Shown in pieces: positions 23,816 through 36,118 of a stretch of 64,000 bases of DNA. A program made the position numbers and the translations under genes. The DNA is from Trichoplax adhaerens (taxonomy: Eukaryota; Placozoa; Uniplacotomia; Trichoplacea; Trichoplacidae). Under the pieces are notes generated by a model. It did no database searches. It had not been told where the DNA came from and saw nothing but the letters and a program-made list of their open reading frames with translations. The stretch is from contig NW_002060946.1 in the NCBI RefSeq assembly GCF_000150275.1, forward strand, positions 3,819,035-3,883,034, read 5' to 3'. The first letter of the stretch is position 1. Each line of letters begins with the position of its first letter.

Positions 23816-26800
23816 ATGGTAGGCAAAATCAGCAAATAAATTGATACTAAAAACTTGACGTCAAAGAGGAATGCTAGCTACTTGAGAACTATAATTTTAA
23901 AATTGCTAATTGCTTCCAATACTTCCTTGTAATATGACTGAAACAAATTTTGAAAAGTGCAATTAGTTCTTTCCTCCATAGTAATTTATTCTCGTCAGTT
24001 TTAGACTACTGCGTTAGTAACATGTTTTTTAACGATGTATAAATATATACATATGTACAGTATATATAATACTCATTCTTCCCAGAAAGAATATTCTTCT
24101 AAAATACTTTATTACACTTGTCTCTCTACAGTTTATTATAGATAATAGTTGTAAGATTAAGTCAAATACGATAAATACGTTCAAAAGGTTAAACCCATCA
24201 AGGAGCAATTAGAAGAATTAAATTACAGGATATCACTATGTTGAACATATCAGATCGTATAGTATTTACTTTTAGATACGACTAATCGGCTATATTGTCG
24301 TAATCTCGATATCATTACTTTTTAGCCGCCAAAGAGGAGAGCGGGGAAAGGAAAGAAAGCTAAACAAAATAAGGGACCCGCAGTTGTGGATGGCCTTAGT
24401 CCTGATAACATGAGCAAAGAGCAGGTAATGTAATCAATTTCATTCCCAGTTATAATACATTGTCATAACACTAGCTTAGATAATTTTAAATATACTTTGG
24501 TGGCCTTCATCGTGAAACCAATGTAGAGACTAATAGGTGTTTCTGATGCCTTCTATTTCTATTTTTTCTAGCTTCTCGAACACATCAGCCGATTGCGAGA
24601 AGAATTAGATCGAGAAAGACAAGAGCGTAACTTCTTCCAACTGGAACGCGATAAAATTAATACATTCTGGGAAATAACTAAAAGGCAATTAGATGAGAAA
24701 AAAGCAGAATTAAGAAATAAAGATCGGGAGATGGAAGAAGAAGAAGAAAGGCATCAAGTCGAGATTAAGGTACGTTTTTTGCTTGAATGCAATGTTTGAA
24801 TAAAAATGGAGAAAGGATACTTTGGTATAGTGTATTAATGTAACTATGCTATAATTAGGTTTATAAACAAAAGGTAAAGCATTTGCTTTACGAACATCAG
24901 AACAATATTACGGAACTAAAAGCAGAAAGTAGGTTGAAGTACTTCTGTATAAAAATTTGTCGCAGTTAAATATATAAAAAATTTTTGATCTTATAACGTT
25001 GAAAAACTTATCTGAGTATGAAATCTCCTCTGAATACAGATTCAGTTTCACTTAAGCTCGCACAAGATGATAAACGTGGTCGAGAAATGGAATTGGAAAA
25101 AGATAAGCGTGGCTTGAAGGTCAGCATTTTAGTACATACTGTAATAAGGATATTTACGTACCTTAGTCATAAATCGATGGCTATCAAACCGAAAAAAATA
25201 TATAAGCAAAATATATGTGTTTCTCGTAATTGAAAAATATTAATTTGTTGTTTGACTTGCTTATTATCAAAGGTTCAAATAAAAGAAATGGAATTATCAA
25301 ATGAAGATATTATGAAGGATCTTAAGAAGGTCAGAACTAACTGTTGATTATATAATTAAAATAAAAAAATTTAACGCAACTCGCTAGAAGACAACTATGT
25401 CGGTTGCATTCAATAAATATACTCTCTCACTCATGTACTCGTAAACAAAATATAGAAACACGACGAAGTGGTTACCCAAATGAGACAGGAGTTTGAGAGA
25501 AAATCAAGAGGTAAAGGGAATATAATTTTTCATTTCGTCGACAAATTGTACTTTATATCGTAAAAATTCACTTATTAAGCTATAGCTAGCTGATAGCGTT
25601 ATATTCATTGTTTAGAGTTGGAAATAAAGTACGAAAAGAAAATGAGAGACTTAAGAGATGAGCTTGATTTGCGAAGAAAAACTGAAATTCACGAAATTGA
25701 AGAGGTTAATTATCAATTACGTGTATACTGATAATATCCAATACTGTTTTAAATTATCGTTTAACACAATTTATTAATGAATAACATTACTAGTTACAAT
25801 TTTACTATATACCTGCTTGTCAGTGATATGCAAAGCTTTCGAAATCTGTAATTTAATTCTAATGTATAACATGTTTATACCTCTCTGCAGCGTAAAAACA
25901 ATCAAATTAATACTTTAATGAAAAATCATGAGAAAGCATTCAGCGATATTAAGAATTATTATAACGATATTACGCTGAATAACTTGGCACTAATCAATTC
26001 TCTCAAGGTATCTAAACATGTTTTAGCTATTATATTCTCTCAATAATTACGATGAACGACGATTAATAGGATGTCAACAATAGCATTTTCTTTACTATTC
26101 ATAAAGGAACAAGTTGAAGAGATGAAAAAGAAAGAAGAAAGAACTGAAAAGCTAATGCAAGAGATTCAGTTAGAAAATAAACGTTTAACTGAACCTCTTC
26201 AAAAAGCACGTGAAGAGGTTACCGAATTGCAACGCCAGGTAATTTTATATTGTATGGTAGAGTTTCATATGTTTTATTAATAATGCAATATTATACCACA
26301 TTAATCACCTCGCTGTTGCTCGTAAATAGTGTGTGATATTTTAAAGTTGTGATCTCATGGTTACTTACTTTTGTTTGCCTACGCTTATTGATAGAAATTA
26401 CGGTACGCCATAACATTTAACACTCTTTTACAAGTAGTTAGATTGAATAGATTAAATTGCCAACTAGTATTAAGTGCAAGCAGTTTCGTCACGGCCAAGT
26501 GATTTAAAATGCACATATTGATTTATTTAAATTAAATGAAAAAGCAGCATGATAATTATAAGGGAGTTTCAGCAACACTTTATATGATAGAATTTCTTAT
26601 CATCAGTCCTATTTTTTAACTTTTCTACTTTAGTTGACCAACTATGAAAAAGATAAATCTTCACTTGCGGTAAGTCTTTAAATACAATATCCAGCCTGAA
26701 AATGCACGCATAAGACAAATTCCTAGAGATCAATAATAAATAGATTGTTGGTAGATAAAATAGATTAAAATATATCAATTAAATATAATATCTTCATTTA

Positions 26801-27705
26801 CACCATTTAAATTAGAATGCTAAAGCAAGATTAAAAGTACAGGGTGAAGGATTAAAAAATCTTGAATGGGAACATGAAGTGCTTCAACAGCGTTTCGAAC
26901 AATTGCAATTGGAGAGGGATGATTTATATACTAAATTCGTAAAAGCAATACATGAAGTACAACAGAAGAGTAGCTTTAAGAACTTGCTACTTGAAAAGAA
27001 GCTTAATGCTCTTGCTGATGTTCTTGAAAAGAAGGTAAATTATGGAAATGACAATAACTATAATTAGAAGTTATACTTAACTTAGCAATATATACTTTTT
27101 TCACTTAAATATTTTAGGAGGCTCAACTAAATGAAGTTTTAGCGGCATCTAACCTCGACCCAACTGCTCTATCAGTTGTCACAAGAAAACTAGAGGTTAT
27201 TACGAATTTAAAGTTAAAAACCATCAGCATGTATCTAGTTTGAAGCTTAAAAATAAATTAATTCAAATCTTTCATCATTTAGGATGTCTTGGATTCTAAG
27301 AATACAGCAATTAAGGACTTACAGTATGAACTCGCCCGAGTCTGCAAGGTAATAATATCATTGTATATTATAGAAACAAGCGTACGTAGACTTATTGTTA
27401 AATAAAAAATGTCTACAGTAAGAGAAATGTGATGCATCTGAATGTATAGGAAGCCAGTATAAAAATTTTAATAAAGATTTACTGTAGCAAACAGGCTCAT
27501 ATGTGATAAATAAATACTAAAATATTAAATTATTATTTATGAATGTATATTTTAGGCTCATAATGATTTATTAAGAACTTACGAAGCTAAATTAAAGTCA
27601 TTCGGAGTTCCAACTGAAGAGCTAGGATTTAAACCTTTGGAAACAACAGTCAGCGGACAAGTTTTGGGTAAAGGACCGGCAGGCTTAGTTTCAGCCTTAC
27701 CATAA
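23816..27705 (+). CDS. GAS8: GAS8 / dynein regulatory complex subunit 4
   Basis: Fifteen exons join to 482 residues (human 478): 23816-23818 (ATG only), 24326-24424, 24572-24769, 24859-24928, 25040-25119, 25273-25329, 25456-25510, 25616-25704, 25891-26007, 26107-26238, 26634-26669, 26816-27034, 27118-27195, 27283-27348, 27556-27705. Seen: a basic N-terminus ([12 protein letters not shown]), then continuous coiled coil with blocks shared with human GAS8: [23 protein letters not shown]-like, [62 protein letters not shown] and a [10 protein letters not shown]-terminus. Known role: DRC4 is a core of the nexin-dynein regulatory complex of motile cilia. Its presence fits the ciliated, gliding habit of placozoans. 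The start is chosen because the ATG codon exon ends at a GT and the second exon continues exactly as PPKRR. Confidence 0.97.
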
Positions 27706-29511
27706 ACATATTGCTAACATTGTCTCTTTCAGAACATGGATAATCTATATCATTATACAGATTTATTAATGTAAAGTGTCAGTCGATTGCATTTATCACA
27801 ATTAAACTCGGATCTTTCAATATTCTAAAGATTTTATGGCATAACAATAATCATGATGGCCAGATTAATATTAACTGGACCATTCTCTTACTGTTTCATC
27901 ACGTTATAAATCTATGAATAATAGCGCATCATGTAAGATAGTAGATTTAGATGATCACATGTCTTTTAGTTAATCATTCCATTATTAATTTGACCTTGAG
28001 AAAAAATGTTAATTTCCCCGTCAAAATAACTTCTCATTGTATTCGTATATACTTCTTAAAAAGTTTTACTGTAATCATAATTGTGAACGTTGTCTACTTT
28101 TTTAGAAAAAATATGTTATTTATAAGATATCACTAATTTCTATGGGCTTATAATAAAGAAAATTTGCCATGCGTAATTATTGAACTGAGATTAAAGGTTT
28201 AAATAGCAAACTATTTAGATCTATAGCCGCTTTTTATCTTATTCTGATGGCTTAACTTACATATGAGCAATTGAGCATATTACTGGTCTAATAGCTACTA
28301 TACAATTGCTAAAGAATCAAAAATGCCCTGCTAATGTGACCTTCAGAAGGGGAGAAGTCTTCCTTATTTCCTTCTTAAAGCTTAATATAGTAATAATGTC
28401 ATGATAATCTGTATGCAACTTGCACTTATCTTAGCAATAATCATTGATAATCCTATAATGAATAATGTAACCTACTGTATAGTTGCAAGCATAATATTTT
28501 TCATTATTTTCGATACCCTGATATATCTATTCTTTAAGATATTAACGTTTAATAGTAATGACCTTGTCTATATAACATATCTTTAGCAGGATTTCGATTT
28601 TATATATCTCTATCTTATATTCGTATTTAGCAAGTTATTGTTAAAATCGTATGTTAAAGGTAGTTATTAAAGTACGATAGAACCTATAACCCATAAACTT
28701 GTTATAATATAGCAAGATAGACTATAATCTAGTTAGCAGATAAGTGAAAGAGATATGTTATTGATAATTGCATTGGATGATCTCGTTGTTTTATATTGGT
28801 TGTCATAGAAACAGGGCTGGAACATTTAGCTAGCTTGTTTGATAAGAGAAAACTATCAGTCTATCACAGAGTTTAGTATCGATTACATTATACATTGAGT
28901 CATAGGCATCTATAGATGGATCTATAGCCATGAGATATTACTTATATGCTGGTATATGTGTCATTTTACCAATTATCAACAGATAAAATATTTCAAACTC
29001 GCGGAAGACAGAAATAAACAGCACAAGTTTCACCATCACTGAATGATAGTCTAGTTACTTGAAGAGACTAGCGGTTGCAGTAAATGAACGGGAAGGACTA
29101 GTCATCCGCTGGATATTGGATATTCGAACACTTTTATATCAGATTTACAGGATCTGCTTAATATTTGAAAGCAAACTTGGACGAAAACGTTAATAATTTC
29201 AGAGCTTTAATACAACAAGGTCTCGGTTCCATTTTAACTTTGGTAAAGGATCTGTTAATTATTAGCTAGCTGTATACTGTAGTTATGATTGGAATTTAAG
29301 ATTAAATGGTGTATATCGAAGATCTGTAATATCAGATAATTGCCAAATATATCGTAAATCGGTTGCAGTATGAAATCCTATTATCAGCTGTAACTATCTA
29401 CTCTCTTAAACGCAACATACCAAAGATCCTAGGAAAATTTTGAGCGTTAGAGGGCTTTCTCTGTATATTATAGTATCGTCTTTAAAATTTTCGAAAATTT
29501 AGCTTATAATC
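27706..29511. other. Spacer between GAS8 and LRRC69
   Basis: About 1.8 kb, AT-rich, with the GAS8 3' flank and the LRRC69 promoter region. Two hydrophobic frames (27951-28136 and 28401-28586) are Ile/Phe-rich, as expected by chance in such DNA. Confidence 0.55.
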
Positions 29512-32200
29512 ATGGCAGACACGCTACTATTAAAGGCTCTACGAGGCAATGCTAGAAAAGTAAACTTAAATAATAAAGATTTAAAGACTATACCTCGGCT
29601 TGTTGGAAAGTTATCAGAATTAGATACCTTGGAAGCTAGAAATAATAAGATAACTTATTTACCGACAGAAATGGCATTACTCGCTAAGGTTAGTTATTAA
29701 GCTATAACTTAGGTAATTATCTACTAATTATAGATATTTGCGGTTATAAGAACTAACTGTACTACCTTATCATGTTGATACTGCGATAATTTAATAAGTA
29801 ATGTTGTAACACAAAATGATCATAATCATTAAATGATGAAGAATTCAAATATTGTGAAACGGAAATGATCCATTCTCTAAACTTATGAAGATCTTACTTT
29901 ACAAAATAAATTCAATAGAGTTATCAAGTTTCGGGATTATAGACGGAACTTTTTCATTAATAGTATCTAGCATGAAGAAAATTTCGACGGAAATTTAAAG
30001 CTATTATATATAATTATTTATGTTAATACTAAAGTTCATACCCTTACCTTTTCAATGCATTAAATGGATAGAATAATTAATTAGAAGTTGATTTCACAGT
30101 AACAGTAAGTTTTGTATCTTTCAGCTTGCCAGCTTCAACTTGGGATTCAATGAATTATGCGAATTACCAAAGAATTTAATGTACTTATCAAATCTACGAA
30201 AACTACATCTTTTTAATAACAATATTACTGAGCTTAGTGGCGAAGTTATTGGTAAATATCTTTCGCTTTAGCTTTTGAGGTAGAGAGTTTTGTACGCTTT
30301 CTGTTAAAATTAATTTCCAGTAACGGTATTTTGAATTTAGGGAATTTGAAGCAGTTAACGTTATTAAATCTAAACAGAAATAAAATACAACAATTACCAA
30401 AAGAAATTGGCAGGTGAGTTAATCCCTATCATAAATTGATGTATAGCTATCGATAATAATTTGTCGGGATCATATCTGTAATATTGAAAAATTGCATTAC
30501 TTATCGTAAATGTAGTGCTGAACAATACTGATAATATTACAATACGAGCTCAGATCATATGCAATAGCTTAATCAGCGTCTCTCATTATATAAAACACAC
30601 GATATACTTATTTGCAGTAATTTAAGAACATAGTGTAATTAAAACAAATAAATCCGATCTCTTTATACATCTTTTTATTAATTTTAGGCTTGTAAATCTG
30701 GAGTTTTTAAGCCTTGACGATAATCAGTTAGTAGAGCTACCTGATGAATTTTGTAAACTAACAAATTTAAAGGAGTTAAGCATTTGCAGAAATCAACTAA
30801 TATAGTAAGGAATATTTACATATAGGTGAAACTTCTTAAATGGCAATGTTGCATGGATCATAGATGAAAAGGCTAATGTATGATTGTTTTTCTAATTTAT
30901 TTAGTCTACCAGACCAACTTGGTAGAATAAGAAAAATGAAAAAATTATTCTTGATTCGAAATCAGTTAGATGTAATACCTGACGTATGTAAAAGCAATAT
31001 TTTTCCTTTTTGTTGAATCGATGTTGTAGCTATTAAACAAAAGTTAATTATATGATTGATTTATGCAGTATACTACATCTTCATAAACTCTTTATTGCTG
31101 ATGTTATTACAATAACTTTTATTAATAATAATAAATCTTCTGTGGGATTATTGATATCTCATATAGTCTTTAGGTAAGATGTATCAGCTCTCTATTTTGG
31201 ATGTATCTATTAACAATATTAGGTTATTACCTAGCGAGGTAAGTCTTATTTTCTGGCTGCTGTCTTGCAAATATAGTTATCAGTGACATTTTTAACATCG
31301 TTGTGTAATTATAGCTACTTTTTGTTTGTAGCTGCTAAATTTACCATTAACTGAGCTCCACATTGAAGGAAATTCTCTAATTGACAAAGTTCCAGTTCAT
31401 TGTGACTATGCTGATGAAGTGTTATCACTAAAGGTAAAGCTGGCTATATAATTTAAATTACAAAATGACATATACTTAATTCAGTAACATACTTTTCAAG
31501 GCTAAAATATGACCCATAAAATAATGATAATTAATCAGTGTATATGGTCGATGTAATGACCATAAATGAGAATATTCAAAATTTAATTCAAATGCTAGCT
31601 AATATTAGTTGCCTTCGTCACTAGTGTATATATATAACGCTTTCATATATATTCCTTTTTCCTACTCAAAATGATATTGAATAGATTGTTAGAGTTTTAA
31701 ATTTTATATCATATGAAAATTCTTCTAATTGATCTCTCGAATAGGAGATTGCTGCTCGATATATACTTAAAGATCTAAAAAAAAGGTAGATAAGCTGTAT
31801 AAAAATTCATCTCTCTGTTACTATGATAGATGTAGTACGGTAATAAGATTTATGATATAAGTTTATCCATTTCTTAGGGACTCTATAATGCGATTTGAAT
31901 TACGTTACAATGATGAAGCTCGAGAAATGCTTCTGGAGGCCAAAGAATGTCCGATCTGTACTAATTGTTTTCTAAATTCATGGTTAGAGTGTGCAGAATT
32001 TGTCGACGCGAAAAAGGTATAAGCTCTTGTTGGAAAATTTTAATCTTGATTATTTATATTTTGGTAAAGTTTTCGCACTATTCATGCAGATTTTAGGGAT
32101 TAAAAATCGTACAGGAGTTATCCCGGTGCGTGTGCAGCTTTGTTCATATAAGTGCTTCAAAAGTGACGGGCATGGTTATTTAGGAGTTGCTACTCCATAG
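29512..32200 (+). CDS. LRRC69: Leucine-rich repeat protein LRRC69
   Basis: Ten exons, 29512-29688, 30125-30251, 30341-30413, 30688-30804, 30905-30983, 31167-31238, 31332-31433, 31745-31785, 31878-32016 and 32090-32200, join to 345 residues (human LRRC69 is 347). The N-terminus MADTLLLKALRGNARKVNL matches the human start MTERLLIKALRG. About eight to nine LRRs of the short LxxLxLxxNxLxxLP type follow to about residue 235. The C-terminal part has a cysteine cluster (CPICTNCFLNSWLECAEFV) and a final VRVQLCSYKCF. Human LRRC69 has CAICGQYF-VWLECVRFV and VLICSYKCF there. This C-terminal Cys module distinguishes it from other short LRR proteins and looks metal-binding (inference). The protein's role is not established to my knowledge. 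Its 3' end faces that of RAB5IF. Confidence 0.93.
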
Positions 32201-32970
32201 GATCGATTACCTTTCCTTTTATTGCACCATGAGTAGTTACTGCTGTATAGTTGAGGAATGGCGAATGTTGGATTCAATTATTTGAATATAGGAATCATAC
32301 TGTATTTGAGTAATGTTTAAGCGCTATATTCATCAGTGCTAACCGTATTTAAAGTACAGTATATGGGTCGTATTTCTAGGTTATATCGCATTTGATTAAT
32401 AATTTTGGACGACGATAAAAGTGGGCGTATATACTTGTAGATATGCCATTTAATAATAAATTAATAATTCACTCTTTCTCATATCATAAAGTAAAATTAT
32501 TGTAAAAATAACACCTGTAAAGGTATTTGTTTGGTATGAATATGTCACTTAATCTTCTCATGCAAGAAATGATATACTGTGCGTATGTGTGATAATTGGG
32601 CTAACTTGATAGCTCACTAATAGAGGTCGTGTAATATTAGGGATAATTAAAAAAAGGAGTAGTGGAAATACAATATTTTGTATATACTGTTCACATCGGT
32701 AAAACAATAATCTGGCGCAAAAGGGAAGAATGTTCATTTATTTTAAAACGTACGCAGGAGATGAAATATTTGAGGATAAAAGAAGTTTCAAATGGAAGAT
32801 ACATGCGAGGCTGTTTTTGTGTCATTTGATTAATTTCACTAGAAATTATGGAGAAATTCATTTTTATTATGTTTTAATAATTTTTATAAACAGTAAGAAT
32901 CGATGAATGTATAATACACAATGTGTAATTGAATAAAAAAACGAATCTTCCAAAGTATTTAAGTTAATAT
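32201..32970. other. Convergent spacer between LRRC69 and RAB5IF
   Basis: About 770 bp holding both 3' flanks. No further feature is seen apart from scattered TACTGTA-like words. Confidence 0.6.
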
Positions 32971-33889
32971 TTAATGGAAATGGACGCCAGAATATGTCAT
33001 AATCCAAGCGACCTAATTTTGGTAGAACAAGATAGATAGGTTTAACTTTAATTTTTGAACTATGATGATGAATATCCTAGAGATTGCTGTTTATTTTACT
33101 TATCGATTTTGGAAGATATCATTTTCATCCACTTACAAGAAAAATTGAGAATGATGACATAAAACCTTCCTTAGTTAATTCCCATGTGTCACCAACTTCT
33201 TCTTCATCAGCAGGTTGATAATAGGTGAAATAGAGATATAGTAAGCCAGCATTGGCTATGCCAAATCTAGAAGGCAAGATGAGAATTAGTCTAATTCGTA
33301 GTTGATAACATGATGTACTATCGTTGAAGATGGTATGCACGACGTTTCTAAGAACAGCAAGTACTTTCAGGAGATTTTTATTGATTTACTGGACTCAAAA
33401 TACAATCGATACCTACATATATATATTACACGTAAGCTACTTTAGGCTATGGGTATGTGTTGTTTTATGTGTTTTAATGCAGAGGTGCAAAAGATCACTC
33501 TTGTTATCCTGTATGACAACTCTATGTCCATTTATCATTATTGTTAAGATGACAATACTGCCAGATGGAATGGTATACTGTATTGTACTTACATTCCTAT
33601 GCCTAGTATCCCATAAAGTGGAATGATTCCCCAAACGACACCAAACACTAAACCAACAATTTGCCTTAACCAGTAAATAATATCCAGGTATTCATCCTAT
33701 TATATTGAGAGCAAGATAAATAAATGAGAAACAGAAGACATTCACATGTAGTCCACATTTCTTGTGGCCTTTATCATTGGTTGCACAGGATTTTGGTGAT
33801 TATTTTAGATATTCATAAAGATATTGAGATAGGAGTGTACGGCATGGTTTCATTCTTCCATTTTAATTACAGTCATTACCTAATAGTAG

Positions 33890-33926
<37 letters not shown>

Positions 33927-34420
33927 AATGGGTACTGTAAAGTATACAACAACATGTCTTAGTATCATCTTTATCTAGAGTAACAAGTTGTCCAAGATTG
34001 AATGTAAATGATTGGAAAGTGTTTGGAATATGATTACTCACTGAATAAATCGAATAGAGTCGAGTATATCAAGAATGTCTCCTCTACTTGCTATCATCAT
34101 GCGTTACTGTATAACAAATCGAATGGGACAAAATCAATCGCAACAGCAGTACAATCGACTAAAGAAGGTAAGGAATAGCCAAGTCCAAAGAGTGCTTATG
34201 AACATCACGATACTACTACTACTACTACTCCGCAGCACGTGAGATTGATTCAATCGTTGCAGATGGATCGAGTACGCCTGGCTATATTTCAACTACGATA
34301 GGCTATTACCTTTTCAAACGTTGATTTAGGTCTTAAAGCTCTATGGAAGACGGAAGCCGAGGTATCGGATTGATTATTTTCTCCTTTATTCTTTTGCCTT
34401 TTACTAGGAGTAGTCGACAT
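32971..34420 (-). CDS. RAB5IF: RAB5IF / OPTI (C20orf24), multipass translocon GEL subunit
   Basis: Four exons on the minus strand, 34310-34420, 33593-33696, 33137-33266 and 32971-33012, join to 128 residues. Seen: a polar N-terminus (MSTTPSKRQKNKGE), then DEYLDIIYWLRQIVGLVF, a first membrane hairpin (GVVWGIIPLYGILGIG), ANAGLLYLYFTYYQ, the acidic loop ADEEEVGDTWELTKEGF and a last hydrophobic segment ending VAWIMTYSGVHFH. Human RAB5IF shows DEFLDVIYWFRQI, GVIWGVLPLRGFLGI, NAGVLYLYFSNY, DEEEYGGTWELTKEGF and a WIIFYTAIHYD end. Known: originally described as a Rab5-interacting protein, later as OPTI, the obligate partner of the TMCO1 insertase in the ER GEL complex. The tiny last exon (14 codons including the stop) is supported by phase and by this match. 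Alternative: reading through the third donor would end in VSG, which lacks the conserved tail. Confidence 0.95.
33899..33926. repeat. (TA)n microsatellite in RAB5IF intron 1
   Basis: About 14 TA units lie in the intron between the first two RAB5IF exons. A (TAC)n run of about six units is nearby at about 34211-34229, also in this intron. Confidence 0.85.
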
Positions 34421-35277
34421 GACGAAGCTCGTAGAAGTGAAAGAAGGCCAACTGCAATTAGCCAGCGGATACAGTCGCCTAGTAACTCACTCTCGAAGTA
34501 CCGCTACCAATACACTACCGTATACTTTATACTGTACACTATTAAATTCTGTGAAAGTGTCAGTTGCATGGGTCCTTTCGCTGGTACTAGAGGTACAGTA
34601 CAATAGTATGGTCGTCATGGTTGTGGACGGACAGCAATTGTACTATCGTAAACGTAAAAGGTAGCCGCTGTATTATAGTAATCGCTGTTACAGAGATTTG
34701 CCTCCTTTGTCAGATAGGATATCACGGGGACAGACATACTATAGTAAAGTAACAACAAGCACACGGTCCCATAGTGGACCTCGGCGATCTGGGACGTTAC
34801 GATACGGAACGTATCAACTTTAAGACTGACTTGGGAGCCAACCCTTACCCATGGATTCTGTTCTGCTAGCAAACATACAGCAATCCAGATTTAGCTCAGG
34901 CAGAGACCAAGTTGTGGAAAGATTGGTGATCAAATTGTAATCATCTGAGCTTGATGATATTACTTATCAGATCGTAGAGATATCACTTTCAGCTCAATCT
35001 GCATTAATTAGTGAAGAACCATTTCTAGTAACTGTATCTACCGTATGAAAAGTTGGGCTAGTATAATTTGGCAATTGTGTAGAGAGGGATAGGCATTGTT
35101 TCCTTGTAAAACGCGCTGGACTCAATCAAGTCGACTATCGGTGAGCAGTGGCTAATGGCAGCAAACAACTACTTATTTTCTGAATCGATTCAAGTAGCTA
35201 CATGTATATTTGCATCCATCTGCTTATACCTGTGTTAATAACTTGTTCTATTCATATGAGACAGGGATCATTGAGTT
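34421..35277. other. Divergent spacer between RAB5IF and RABIF
   Basis: About 860 bp shared by the two 5' ends, so presumably both promoters. Base composition is somewhat less AT-rich than the surroundings. Overlapping frames of about 80 codons at 34343-34872 lie on both strands and have no recognisable product. Confidence 0.55.
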
Positions 35278-36118
35278 ATGGCAACGAATGACAATCAAGA
35301 AGTGCAATCGGCTTCAGATAGCAATCATCAACTTACTGCAGATGGGAAAAATGCACAAATGATAATTTGTCCAAACTGCCGGTGTAAAATTCTATTAAAG
35401 AAAACAGCGGAATTAGTCAATACTGATGTACGTATACAGCCATCAATTGATAATATAATAGTATCCATCTATTTTCTGTACTATCCAATGTCATACACCA
35501 TCTAGATGTTAGGAATGATCATTCACTAATGAATTATAATCAATAAACTTGAATCATAATAATGAACGTAGTCTGTTTGATGGAGTAAAATTTTTGAAAT
35601 CATTTAGTAATTCTATCAATCATGTTGTTCGCAATGATCTAACCCTACTTGTCACTAGAATGACCTCATCCTACTGCAATGATATGCAATTCATTATAAT
35701 ATATAATTTTTGATTCATCGCATAGGAAACCCAATCATCAATGTAATCATGAATATAAACAGTATAATTAATTAATTTATACTGTACCATGCAAATACGC
35801 AATTACAACAAAAATTTCAATCTAAAACTACTTTTGCGCTATTCTTCTTCTTTTATATAGATTTTTTTACCGTACATGAGGGTAAAGAAAAATACTAGCA
35901 ACCAAGAATCAGGTCAAGTGGATGGTGAACAGCTCAGTCAATTTTGGAAAGTGGACAATATGTTCACTTTTGAAAACGTTGGTTTCACAAAGACAGTCGG
36001 GTCTAGCATTAAATATTTGATATGTGCAGATTGCGAGATAGGCCCTATCGGTTGGCACGATATCAACGATAAAACAACCTTTTTAATTGCTACACAACGT
36101 ATTCATTATTCCGACTAA
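35278..36118 (+). CDS. RABIF: RABIF / MSS4, zinc-binding Rab chaperone
   Basis: Two exons, 35278-35427 and 35861-36118, join in phase 0 to 135 residues (human 123). Seen: first zinc knuckle CPNCRC near residue 39, IFLPYMR at the exon junction, then QFWKVDNMFTFENVGFTKTV and the second zinc knuckle CADCEIGPIGWH. Human RABIF has CQRCGS, LFLPSMR, HWLVEDMFIFENVGFTKDV and CADCEIGPIGWH. The two CxxC pairs bind one zinc. Known role: MSS4 holds nucleotide-free exocytic Rab GTPases (Rab1, Rab3, Rab8, Rab10) and acts as a stabilising chaperone. The gene is divergent from RAB5IF and convergent with rhophilin. Confidence 0.96.
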
